The notes under the pieces were generated by a model. That model saw only the letters and a program-made list of their open reading frames with translations. It made no database searches and was not told the origin of the DNA. Below are positions 12,135 through 22,284 of a DNA stretch of 64,000 nucleotides, piece by piece. The position numbers and the translations under genes are program-made. How positions within the stretch are numbered: the first letter of the stretch is position 1; the number at the start of each line of letters is the position of its first letter. The DNA comes from Hypericum androsaemum (Eukaryota; Streptophyta; Magnoliopsida; Malpighiales; Hypericaceae): assembly GCA_963995505.1 (NCBI GenBank), contig OZ023189.1, positions 17,445,495 to 17,509,494 on the forward strand, written 5' to 3'.

Positions 12135-12179
12135 AGGGGTGTATGTGGGTCCAATGCCCAAAAGTATGAAGGTGATCTG

Positions 12180-13267
12180 AATTTTCTCCCTTTCTCGTTC
12201 AGACTGGTTGGACCATTAATCGAGTCAAAAGTTTGATAATATTAATAATATTTTATTAAATAATTTTATTGAATATCAAATTGTTTACATAATTCTAAAT
12301 ATTTTCTAATTTTATTGCAAAATTTATTGTAAATATCTAAATCATAATTTTTTTAATTTAAAAAACTCAAAAAAATTCAAAATTTATAAATTTATGATAG
12401 TTTGGTTTGAACTAGATCCAATCGCTCTTTTTGCATATAAATAATCAGGTATTAGTGTTAGGGTTACGGTCCGATCGCTCGGTCCATAAATTTTAAAATA
12501 ATGATCTGAGCTGTATATTTATTTTAAACCGAATTAATCAACAAGTACCTGATGATTTTGATTGAAAAAATGTATGTATACACCGAAAATTATGTTATTC
12601 ATTTTTGTGGTTATCATTGTTGATGATCATATTTAAGGTGACTGATTCTATTCAAGATCAAGTAATATTGAACTCTATATGTAAAACAGTTTTAATGTCA
12701 ATGAATTTTTTTAACCATTCGTTATTTGAATAAGCTAACCCTTTGACAGTTGATATATGTAGTCGGTAATATCATAAGAACGGGAGAAGGGCTTGAGGAC
12801 TTTAACTAGGTTTGTTAGTCTGATACTTCAAAACTTCTAAAATTACAAAATGTAATTCTGAATTAACCAACGGTTTAACTATAACTGGCAATTTTTAAAC
12901 CATGATCGTAACCAGTAATTCTGTAACCATTTATTGATTAGTTCGGGCACGTGTTCGAATCATCTCTTACCAAGTTTCTTTATCAGCCCTTGGTACCAAA
13001 ATTCGCAATTGGCTTATCAACCACCAACTAAGCATGCGGCTAAAGCCGGTGCTATTAATTGGCCTTTAGCATTTTTTTTGGGTGGATTAATTGATATTTA
13101 GTATTATCCACCTAATTAATTCAAATTCAGTGGTGGGTCACCAACCCTACCACAATATTTCCTCAATTGGATAGCATTTTCTGATAGAGTATGGACATCC
13201 ATATCTTGAAAGCCGAACAATTTTTTATAGAGAAAATGAAGGCTAAACAATTAATAACAGTAGTTGT
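12180..13267. other. intergenic, no gene seen
   Basis: AT-rich DNA upstream of LACS2 with no supported open frame or repeat boundary. Confidence 0.55.
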
Positions 13268-13340
13268 GTTGTGTGCATGTTTGGTGGTATTAACACTAAG
13301 CAACAATTAATAACAGTAGGTTTGTTGTGTGCATGTTTGG
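13268..13340. repeat. 56-bp tandem repeat, left part
   Basis: Units start GTTGTGTGCATGTTTGGT at 13268 and 13324, 56 bp apart. The second unit is interrupted at about 13340 by LTR sequence. The same repeat resumes at about 17887. Confidence 0.7.
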
Positions 13341-13669
13341 TGGGGAAATTATATACATCTCAGTGGAGTGTGGACCCAAGCAACGCAAGCGAAAACACAT
13401 ACGAGCAAATCATGATAACTACGAGAAGCACAACGCACAAAGTACAAAGAAAGCACAAGGAGAGACACAAAAATTTGGTTACCCGGTTTGATCCACAACG
13501 ATTTATATCCGGGGGCTTCAAAGTCAGGAGAGATTCCACTACTTACAGCTCGAGCTTCACTTGCTCTTACAATAATGAATGCCTATGCAGGGCTCACTCT
13601 CCTCCTCTTCTCGTTGTGGCTACCCACACTCTCTTGGCAAAGCCCTCGGCATGGGTTCTACCCACTCAT

Positions 13670-16600
13670 TGTGAAGAAATTGGAAGCTTGATTATTACAC
13701 CAATGAGTCAGGCATTATATAGCCACGAGGTTACAAGACTGGGCTAACAAGTTTCATCTAGTAAATAGAAAAAAGAGACCGAATAGAAATAGGAAATAAT
13801 AAACTAGGAAAATATATGGACCATAATAGTCGGAACTAATTGATCTCCTACACTCCGCCTCAAGTTGGCGCATGGAGGTCCGCAATGCCCAACTTGCCGA
13901 GTAAGAACTGGAAGCGATGTTGTCTTAAAGCCTTAGTAAAAATGTCAGCTAGTTGGATTGGACGCGTTCCCGAACAAAATAGCAGTCCATTTTAACATGT
14001 TTAGTACGCTCACGATAAACAGGGTTGGCAGCGATGTAAAGAGCAGCCTGGTTATCACAATAGAGTATAGTCGGGCGAGTCTGCAGTGGTGAAGCTCACG
14101 TAACAACCATCGGAGCCAAATAATCTCGCTAACTGTAGCGGCCATAGCACGGTACTCAGCTTCAGCTGATGAGCAAGCCACTACTGATTGTTTCTTCGTA
14201 CGCCAAGAAATGGGCGCGCCACCCAAAAGAATGAAATAACCCGTTCGAGAACGACGAGTCATAAGACAGCCTCCCCAGTCAGCGTCGCAATAAGCTATTA
14301 AACTGTATTGACCATCGGAGGGTAAAACCATACCTTGACCAGGTGATTGTTTCAAATAATATAGGACTCTATCGGCAGCATCAACATGAGCTTGTTACGG
14401 GATTGTCACAAACTGGCTCAATATACTAATGGCATATGCAATATCAGGTCGAGTTATCGTAAGGTAGAGAAGCCGTCCCACCAGCCGTCGATAATGGCCA
14501 CCATCGACAATAGTAGTATCTGCGGTCTGCGATAAATGATGATTTTGTTCCATTGGAAAAAGACTCGGACGTCCAGCCAATTTCTTACTATCTTGTAAGA
14601 TGTTAATATTGTATTTACGTTGACTAAGGACCAAGCCCTTGGCAGAGCGGGCTGCCTCTAGCCCCAAAAAATATTTCAGATCACCCAAGTCCTTAATGCC
14701 AAAACACATATCCAAATAAGAGGTGACTTCCTTGATTTTGGTAAGAGCATTGCCTGCGAGAATAATATCATCCACATAGATCAGGGCAAACAAGATGATG
14801 TTGTTGGCAGCAAAGCAAAATAAAGACGTGTCAGAGTGACATTGTGTGAAACTAATGCTCAACAAGGCCTGCGCAAACTTGTTGCGCGATGCCTGACGAA
14901 GACCATAGAGAGATTTCCTCAATCAGCATACACGTGGGTCTGCTGGCGAGCTATAACCTGGGGGTGGCTTCATATAGACTGCCTCATTGAGCTCACCGTG
15001 CAAGAAGGCATTGTTGACATCCAGTTGCGTGATAAACCAACCTCTCTGTATAGCAATAGCTAGTAAGCAGCAAACTGTAACTAATTTAGCCACATGAGCA
15101 AAGGTATCGTGAAAATCAATGCCAGTAATTTGAGTATGTCCCTTTGCAATCAAACGCGCTTTGTAGTGCTCAACCTCGCCACTGGGCTTGTACTTCATCT
15201 TGTACACCCATTTAGAATTAATTAATTTCTTTCCTGGTGGTAGAAACTATAGCGTCCAGGTTTGATTTGCCTCAAGGGCTTGTAGTTCTCTTGCCATTGC
15301 TTCTCGCCATTCAGGATGCTTCACTGCCTGAGAGAATGCTTTAGGCTCATCATGATGTGTAATGGCAATAAGAAAAGCCTTGTGTGAGTCAGAAAATCTT
15401 GAATAAGAGACAAAGTGAGTAAGAGGATATACCACCGAGTTCTCAGACAAAGAGGCAGGCCGCGGGTGGGGTATGGAAGGTGGCAAGCATGTTTTGAATT
15501 CTTCTAAGTACTTCGGAGCATGTTTCTCGCGAGTGCTACGGCGAGGCAGACAAGCAGGAGGAACAACAGCTTTATTCATTGCCTCACTGGGATTCCCATC
15601 TTTTATTTCCACTTCATTTTCGGGTGCAACATCGTCAATGTCGTGATCAACGATGACTTCATCTCCAGTCGACATTTTGTCATCAAAAATAATAGTTTCA
15701 GAATTTAACAAAGGTGGCATGCTCGCTGGTTCCTTGGGTTCTTTGTAAGGACGCACATTTTTCATGAATGTCACATCTCTAGAATGATAAATTCTTTTAT
15801 CTTTGAGATCAAAAACTCGGTAGCCTTTCTGTCCTTCTGGGTAGCCAATAAATACACATCGGCGACTTCTTTCTTGGAATTTGTCCCGATTTGGTGTATG
15901 GACATGTGCATATGCCAGGCAGCCAAAAGATCGCAAATGATCATACGTAGGTTCTTTTCCAAAAATAACCTCATACGGTGTCTTATTCTTAATCACTCTG
16001 GATGTCAAGCGATTGATCAGATAAACCGCTGTCAATACGCTTTCCCCCCAAAAGTATGTAGGCAACCCTGAGTAAAAAAGTAATGCTCTTGCTGTGTCCA
16101 GGATGTGCCGATGTTTTTGTTCCACCACACCATTTTGCTGTGGTGTGTATGGGCAAAAAGTCTGTAACACAATCCCCTTTTCCCTGTAATAGTCCATCAT
16201 GGTGTGTGACTGGAATTCCATCCCATTGTCAGTGCGGATTTGTTGTACTCGTTTGCCAAACTGTGTCTCTATCATATTGCAGAGCATTTTCAGTAATTTA
16301 GAAACATCAGACTTGTCTCGCATAAGGTAAACCCAAGTGCCACGGCTATAGTCATCCACGATCGACAAGAAATAATGAGCACCAGATAAAGAAGTTGTCT
16401 TGTACGGACCCCAGATATCACAATGTAGAAGTGCAAAACAGGAACTTGACTTTATTAAACTATTGGGAAAAGGAGGGCGAGTGTGCTTCGCTCGAATACA
16501 CGCCTCGTAAAATAGTTTATGATCTAAATTGACTGTCTTACATAAATTCTGAATATGACCTAACTTGTCCACTGATAGATGCCCCAAACGCTCATGCCAG

Positions 16601-16949
16601 GTCGTCGTGGATGCTCCTGTCGAAACATGCATTGCCGCCCCATTGCTTGATGTTGGTTCCATCAAATACAGCCCCCCGCGGTGCTTAGCCACTCTAATCA
16701 GGGTCCTCGAAGGTAGGTCCTGCAATACACACAAACCTGCAATAAAGGTCAAAGCACAATTTAGATCTTCCGATAGGCGTCGAACAGAAATAAGATTACA
16801 ATGAAATATAGGGATAGCCACGAGGTTACAAGACTTGGCTAACAAGTTTTATCTAGTAAATAGGAAAAAGAGACCGAATAGAAATAGGAAACAATAAACT
16901 AGGAAAATATATGGACCATAATAGTCATAACTAATTGATCTCCTAAACA
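13670..16949 (-). mobile_element. truncated Ty1/copia element nested in the solo LTR
   Basis: The 3' LTR is 13670-13852 (183 bp on the plus strand, TGTGAAGAAATTGG...CTCCTACA). A polypurine tract follows at 13853-13870 (minus strand CTTGAGGCGGAG). The 5' LTR survives only as 16817-16949 and joins pol directly at 16816. A deletion therefore removed the rest of the 5' LTR, the primer-binding site, gag and protease. The junction shares ATAGCCACGAGG with the intact LTR, which suggests microhomology-mediated loss. No clean target duplication is visible. Confidence 0.75.
13880..16845 (-). pseudogene. copia pol remnant (integrase, RT, RNase H)
   Basis: Integrase, reverse transcriptase and most of RNase H read in one frame from 16845, with in-frame stops near 15247, 14923 and 14395. 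The RNase H end then shifts frame around 14080 and again near 13945. Recognisable pieces are the integrase zinc region HERLGH (with Tyr where a Cys is expected in FYEAC), the catalytic-core motifs IRTDNGMEF and YTPQQNGVVEQ, the RT motif YVDDIILAG, and RNase H motifs AYCDADWGG and SSAEAEYRA. Gag and protease are absent. The element is non-functional. Confidence 0.85.
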
Positions 16950-17886
16950 TTGGGCCAACTCTCCTTCGCCCGGAGAGCACCACCTCCTTCACTCGGAGTG
17001 GCTAAATCCTTCACTCGGCAAGGCCCTCGGCTTGGGCTTTACCCACCTCCTTCACTCGGAGGCAACCACTCACTTAGGTCTTCTTCTTCTCCTCCATCTC
17101 CTTCACTCAGAGACAACCCTTCACTCGGGTTGGGCAACTTGGGAGAACATGGACCACTCTCCTCTTCTTGGAGAGCTTCTCCTCCTTCACCTCCTCTCTC
17201 TTTGCCATGGACAACTCTCCTTCACTTGGAGGGTTGAGCAACCCTCGGGTTCACCCCTTCTCCTTCACTCGGAGACAACCCTTCACATGGGTTGGGTACC
17301 CACGGGGCACACTTCTTCTTCTCCTTTTCCTCCTTCACTTGGAGGAGTGGGCACATGGCCACTCCATCACTTGGAGAGTCCTTCTTCTTTCTCCCTCTTC
17401 TCTCTTTCTCTTTGGAGAAGTGGGCAACCTTTGCCCCTCTTTTTCTTGGAGGCCATGTAGGGATATTTATAGTGTCCCAAACCTAGGCAACTATTTGAGG
17501 TCGGGAGGGGCATTTTGGTCAAGTCACAGCAGATTTTTCGGCTGGACTGGCGATCGCTAATCAACTGGCAATCGCCAGTCGCCTCGTCCAGGGGCTCCTG
17601 CCTCGCCATACTAGCTACCGCTAGTTGGCTGGCGCCCGCCAGGCGCCTCAGCTTCGCCTCGTCTTCACTCGATGCTTGACCCGATCGCCCGCGATCATCC
17701 CAAGGCTCTTCACTCGAGCCACACGATCCTCGGATGTCCTCAACGTCTTCACCCGACTCTTGACTCGATTGATTCTCCGAGCGTCTCCGGACTCCGAACC
17801 CAATCGATCAACTCTCGGACCATCCTCATGTGTCTTCACTCGAGCCACCTGAAAACTTCACTCGTACTCAGGCTCCATACCCAACC

Positions 17887-17980
17887 GTGTGCATGTTTGG
17901 TAGTATTAACACTAAGCAACAATTAATAACTGTAGTTTTGTTGTGTGCATGTTTGGTCGTATTAACACTACGCAATTAGA
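17887..17980. repeat. 56-bp tandem repeat, right part
   Basis: Units GTGTGCATGTTTGGT(A/C)GTATT start at 17887 and 17943, 56 bp apart, and continue the left array at 13268-13340. Confidence 0.7.
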
Positions 17981-18790
17981 GATCTATTATTTAGAAGAAA
18001 CTACGTAATTCAATATTTTTACAAAAAAAAAACTTTTCACGATAATATTTTGACATTCAAAATATATGGCATTTTTTTTACTGTTTTTCCAACATATATT
18101 GAACAATGTAACGTTTCTGAGAATTTAAATTTGAAATATCTTTGTCAATTTAGAGCAAGTATTTTATCGATTGATCTAAATATATATGATAATTAGATTG
18201 AAACTATACTTTTCATGAACCCAGCTACGAAATTAATTAGAGAAAAGTGAGTAGAAGAAAAGATGATCCATTTGTGGGCTTAACAGCTGAAAATGCGGGC
18301 CGGCCGGAATCCAAGTCCGTCCGCGTTTACAGTAGCTGGGTATTGTCTGTTTTTTACCTTACATAACCAGGTTCATCGTGGACTCAAAACACGCTTTTGA
18401 CCCTAATTCCCGAGCTGCAGTCCAAAAGTCCATGACAGTATGTATATCCAATCACCAAAAAATTGCACCATACGCGGAGTTAGAGGACCCTAAAAATTCC
18501 CGGTTGGCCTGCGAATGATTCATTTACTCAAGGGACTCTCGCTATCCCTATCCCATAGGTAGAGCGTTTGAATCAATATCTCCCTTCAACTCTTTAGCGA
18601 AATACGACAAAAGGAAGGATACTGCTGCGGGGCAAGCTGTGCAGTGTAAACAGGTCAGTTTTGGAAAGCAGTGAAGGAAGCAGAGATAGACTGACGGAAA
18701 GCAGTCACGTGTGCCTTACAAGATTAGGGCCTTTTACTTCCTTCTGTTACCTTTCGGTACCATGAAGACTAAGTCCTTCCGTCCAAAAAA
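17981..18790. other. intergenic, no gene seen
   Basis: Mixed DNA without a supported gene. The part after about 18480 has a base composition unlike the surrounding AT-rich DNA and may belong with the rRNA-like fragment that follows. Confidence 0.4.
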
Positions 18791-18792
18791 GT

Positions 18793-18842
18793 TCTCTCCG
18801 AGACAGTGCCCAGATCGTTACGCCTTTCATGCAGGTCGGAAC
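18793..18842 (-). pseudogene. fragment resembling organellar large-subunit rRNA
   Basis: The reverse complement starts GTTCCGACCTGCATGAAAGG and continues through GCGTAACGATCTGGGCACTG to TCTCGGAGAGA. This is the conserved domain V stretch of plastid 23S and plant mitochondrial 26S rRNA, recognised from memory of those sequences. The match stops there; the flanks are not rRNA. It is most simply a nuclear copy of rearranged organelle DNA. Confidence 0.6.
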
Positions 18843-19114
18843 CGCCAATAACGGTAAATAAGTTGTGAGAATCAACTTTTGTCGATGTGGTTCCGGAAAC
18901 TGAATCTCGACTTTATTTAAACGAGTTGACCTGTTGACCTCTTCTTTACTAATTCTAATAAACTCGAATCTAATTCTAATAAACTCCAACAGAATTGAAC
19001 GAACAAAGTTCACCTAGCTCAGTGCAATATCGTGAACCCTAAATTGTTTGGTTGCGGCATCGGTTAAGGATCGAGTATGAAACTCAAGCAACGAAAATTG
19101 CTACTTCATCGTCG

Positions 19115-19115
<1 letters not shown>

Positions 19116-19161
<46 letters not shown>
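19116..19161. repeat. (AT)n microsatellite
   Basis: An uninterrupted TA dinucleotide run of about 46 bp. Confidence 0.95.
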
Positions 19162-19164
<3 letters not shown>

Positions 19165-20030
19165 AACCTGATTTTAACCGTCGGCACAATAACCATAGAA
19201 GAAAAATTTTGATTCATTTCGATTAATAAAAGATGAATGGGTCAATCTACGCGGCGATAGCCATAAACCGGTTTTGTGCCCGTTTCACGGTCCAACTGGT
19301 CGGACTACGTTTTTTAAAACCATACCTATACCTAACAATATTAGGTGAAAGTCGCAACTTTTATGGTTAGATTCTTTTTTATTCCATAAAAATAACTCAA
19401 TAAATAGAACTCAAGAAATTCTTTATCCTTGTTTCAATCAAATCGAATTCAATTACATAAAAAAAAGGAGGGGTCATGTATACTCATGGGATGGCTTTTT
19501 TTGGAGTCATTTGAAAAAATTCCATTGCGTTCATATAGTCTAAGCCAGGATCGAGTTGAGTGCATAAATCCACTAATTGACTACGCCAATTGTGCCGTTG
19601 ATTAGTTTAATTAATTATCTTGTGTTTGAGTCCGGAAATACGAAAGTGTTAAAAATATTGTTACCCAATTTGAGATTTGTTGATTCATCTCTGAGTAATC
19701 TTGGAGAATTAGTAGTGCCGATAGAACCACGACGAACAACAAAGTCTTTACTATTTAATTAGCCTCCAAATCTGGGAAAAAAATGAATGAGTATATACCG
19801 AATCAGCCCATTCTAAAATTCTTCATAGGTCGAACTCCAGTCCTCAACTCCCTAACTACTTTTTGCTATATTTATGACGAGATATCTTTGACGTGTGACA
19901 GTTATTTTCCGAGTCTATTCCCGCTCCTATTAACTTCGCCGTTAAATTAAGCACATATATAGAAAAAGGTGGCGGGTGGCCGCCGAATTAAAGTAGCAAG
20001 TTGGAGAGGAAGAGGTATTCCAGCAGCCCG
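19162..20030. other. intergenic, no gene seen
   Basis: The 61-codon open frame near 19577-19762 is not recognised. The stretch 19360-19790 has an organelle-like feel, but I could not match it to a named gene. Confidence 0.4.
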
Positions 20031-20178
20031 AGGCTAACCCTCCAATAATTTTTTTTAGAAAGATAGCGCGAAACTTATATTATGTTATCGGATTACATAA
20101 GAGAAAGAGAAAAGATAACACCGATAAAAATCGAAAGCCAATCTGCATTTAATAGAGTGGCACAGGCTAACCCTCCAA
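20031..20178. mobile_element. short retroposon-like insertion with 15-bp target duplication
   Basis: AGGCTAACCCTCCAA occurs at 20031-20045 and again at 20164-20178, enclosing 118 bp that begin with an oligo-T run. That suggests a SINE-like or LINE-derived insertion with its poly-A tail on the minus strand. A similar diverged oligo-T sequence follows at about 20188-20260. Confidence 0.5.
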
Positions 20179-20439
20179 AAGAGAAAAATATTTTTTTTAA
20201 GTGTAGTGCGAAGTCTAATATTAATAAAACGGGTTACAATACAAGAAAGGTAAATACATAAAAAGGCGACATAGACATGTACAATAAAACATATACCAGT
20301 CCGAAGATAACAAAGAGGCATGGACGGAGGTGAAGGTCAGTCGAAAAGCTACACGAGCCAATGATCTAAATGGATAACTGCCGAAACAAACGTCGGCTAA
20401 TAAATACTAGACTACCTGAAAGAGACAACTTTGTGAAAT

Positions 20440-22101
20440 TGTTGGGATAAAAAGTGACGAGAACGTCGATCGATCTCGTGACGGCCCGGAGTGCTCGTCC
20501 CAAGGTCGGTCTAACGCCGAAAGTAACAAGGGTGGCCGAAGCCGAGACTACTACTAACCTAAACTAAGATAAAAAAGCCGAAGCTTGAGAGTAATTTGTA
20601 TGTTGTGTGTGATGTCCCTTCTGCTCGCCCCTTGCCCTTGCTTATATAGAAAACAAAGATCGCCTTAGCTTCACTCTAGCCGTGTTGTAGTCGGACTCGG
20701 AGTCCTCGTCGCTTATCTTCAGCCAGGCCTTACCCTTATCCCGTCTGAACTCAAAGGCCCGGAGCCTATCTCTTTCAATGCTTATCTTCATCTGAAACGG
20801 ACTTCCAACGCTTATCTCCGCCTAATTCGGATTTGCCTTGCCGGAGTTTATCCTTATCTCTTAAGAACCTAGGGTATCGAGTGTCCCAGAGCTCCTCCAA
20901 TCCCTTCAACAGTCCGCCTTAAACTTGGTCTCTTCGTATCTCCGTCCACCTATGTAGAGTCCGTGCTAACCCGGTCTCTTCCACCTTATCTCATGTACAT
21001 CGGGCGCTACATTTAGCCTCAAGAGATTAGTCTCACCTGAAGTGAGAGGAAACTAGCTCTCTACTTGAGCTAATGGCAATCGGTGCCCCTATTCGGTACT
21101 TTCAATTGGCGCCGGATTTAGGTGCCTTCAATCGGCGCCTCATTTAGTGCCTCATCCGACACCGCATCTGCTTCAAGTGCCTTTTTGACATCCTTCTGCC
21201 TCGAATTTGAAGAATTCATAAACTACAAAGTTGTAGCTCTATGTCTTACCTTCACACAGCAACTTGAATCGCGTTAATCCGAGATTCGAGTCAAAAGATA
21301 TGACCTGGCGCCGGATTTACTTCCTCTACTCGGCGCCAGGTTGGCTTCCCAGACTTGGCGCCGGTTTTAGACCTTCATCCACTCTGAATTGGCCCAAGTG
21401 ATGAACTACAAAGTTGTAGGCCTATCTATTATCTTTCCATAGGCTCAAGAATCACCTTAATCCGAGGTCCGAGTCAAAAGTTATGACCACTTTACCACAG
21501 ACAGCCGAAGCCCCTTTAACCGCCTTCACTTGGCGCCGGGTTTCCTTTCACCCACTTAGCGCCGGGTTCACTTGGCGCCGATATTGGACTTCCTTTCACT
21601 ATGAATCGGCAAAAGTGATAAACTACAAAGTTGTAGGCCTATCTAGTATCTTTCCACAGGCTCAAGAATCACCTTAATCCAAGGTGCGAGTCAAAAGTTA
21701 TGACCACTTTACCAGAGACAGCCGAAGCCCCTTCAACCGCCTTCACTTGGCGCCGGGTTTCCTTTCACCCACTTGGCGCCACACTCTTCTTCCCTCAGTT
21801 AGCGCCATACTCACCTCTGCTCAGTTGGCGCCGCACTCTCCTTCCCTCAGTTGGCGCCATACTCGCCTCTGCTCAGTTGGCGCCGCACTCTCCTTCCCTC
21901 AATTGGCGCCACACTCGCCTCTGCTCAGTTGGCGCCACACTCGCCTTCGCTCAGTTGGTGCCGAACTCTCCTTTGCTCAGTTGGCGCCGAGTTTGCCTAT
22001 CCTTGGTTGGCGCCGCATTTAGTTGACATCCAAGTACAGGTACCTCGATGATTGTCTTAGTCGACCTCGAGCTCCCAATAAGTTATTTTTGCACTCTAAC
22101 A
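20440..22101 (-). repeat. LTR copy 1 of the tandem array
   Basis: Left LTR, preceded by GAAAT. It contains three degenerate subrepeats of roughly 200 bp sharing AACTACAAAGTTGTAG (21231, 21404, 21621) and a 26-bp GGCGCC array at 21769-22024. Confidence 0.93.
21769..22024. repeat. 26-bp GGCGCC tandem array inside the LTR
   Basis: About ten units of 26 bp with the core CAGTTGGCGCC; neighbouring units alternate between two 15-base tails. Copies lie in the other LTRs at about 26412-26667 and 31055-31310. The open frames in this area come from this repeat and are not genes. Confidence 0.9.
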
Positions 22102-22284
22102 ATGCCCCCCACATGCCTTTGATTCGAATGGTCAAGGAGAATTGAAGGCATGTATTCTTGTGTGAGTTCGGGAGAGGGTCGACAATCCCCAATATCATCT
22201 AATAGGTAGTGGGTAAAGCCGAAATCTGGCTAACCGAGGGTCGATATTCAATAGGGACCTTGTATGAGCATAGCAGTACCTCCT

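Larger units (their letters stand above)
13338..17886. mobile_element. copia-type solo LTR, interrupted by another element
   Basis: The outer parts (about 13338-13669 and 16950-17886) resemble the two halves of the LTR of the copia element at 38922-43963. Shared features are the start TGNTGGGGAAAT, the GTGGACCCAANCAACGCA block, TTGGTTACCCGGTTTGATC, TCCGGGGGC, a TATTTATAGTG block followed by GCGATCGC, and the end CTCCATACCCAAC. No internal region of this family is left, so it behaves as a solo LTR. The right part is longer and rich in CTCCTTCACTCGGA units. The flanks do not carry a clean 5-bp duplication, so recombination within the surrounding 56-bp repeat is possible. Confidence 0.6.

Noticed and set aside
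17032..17926. Several plus and minus frames near the CTCCTTCACTCGG repeats
   Set aside because: They come from LTR sequence with repeated short units and have no conserved domain.
19360..19790. Suspected plastid DNA insertion
   Set aside because: The composition looks organelle-like, but I could not match it to any plastid gene or spacer with confidence. A BLASTN search would decide.
21769..22024. Regularly spaced palindromic repeats that look CRISPR-like
   Set aside because: The units are contiguous, with no unique spacers. They lie inside a plant LTR and there are no cas genes.
21684..22051. Overlapping plus frames with repeated LAPHSPL-type peptides, also at 26327 and 30970
   Set aside because: They are translations of the 26-bp array in the LTR, on the strand opposite to the element's own coding.
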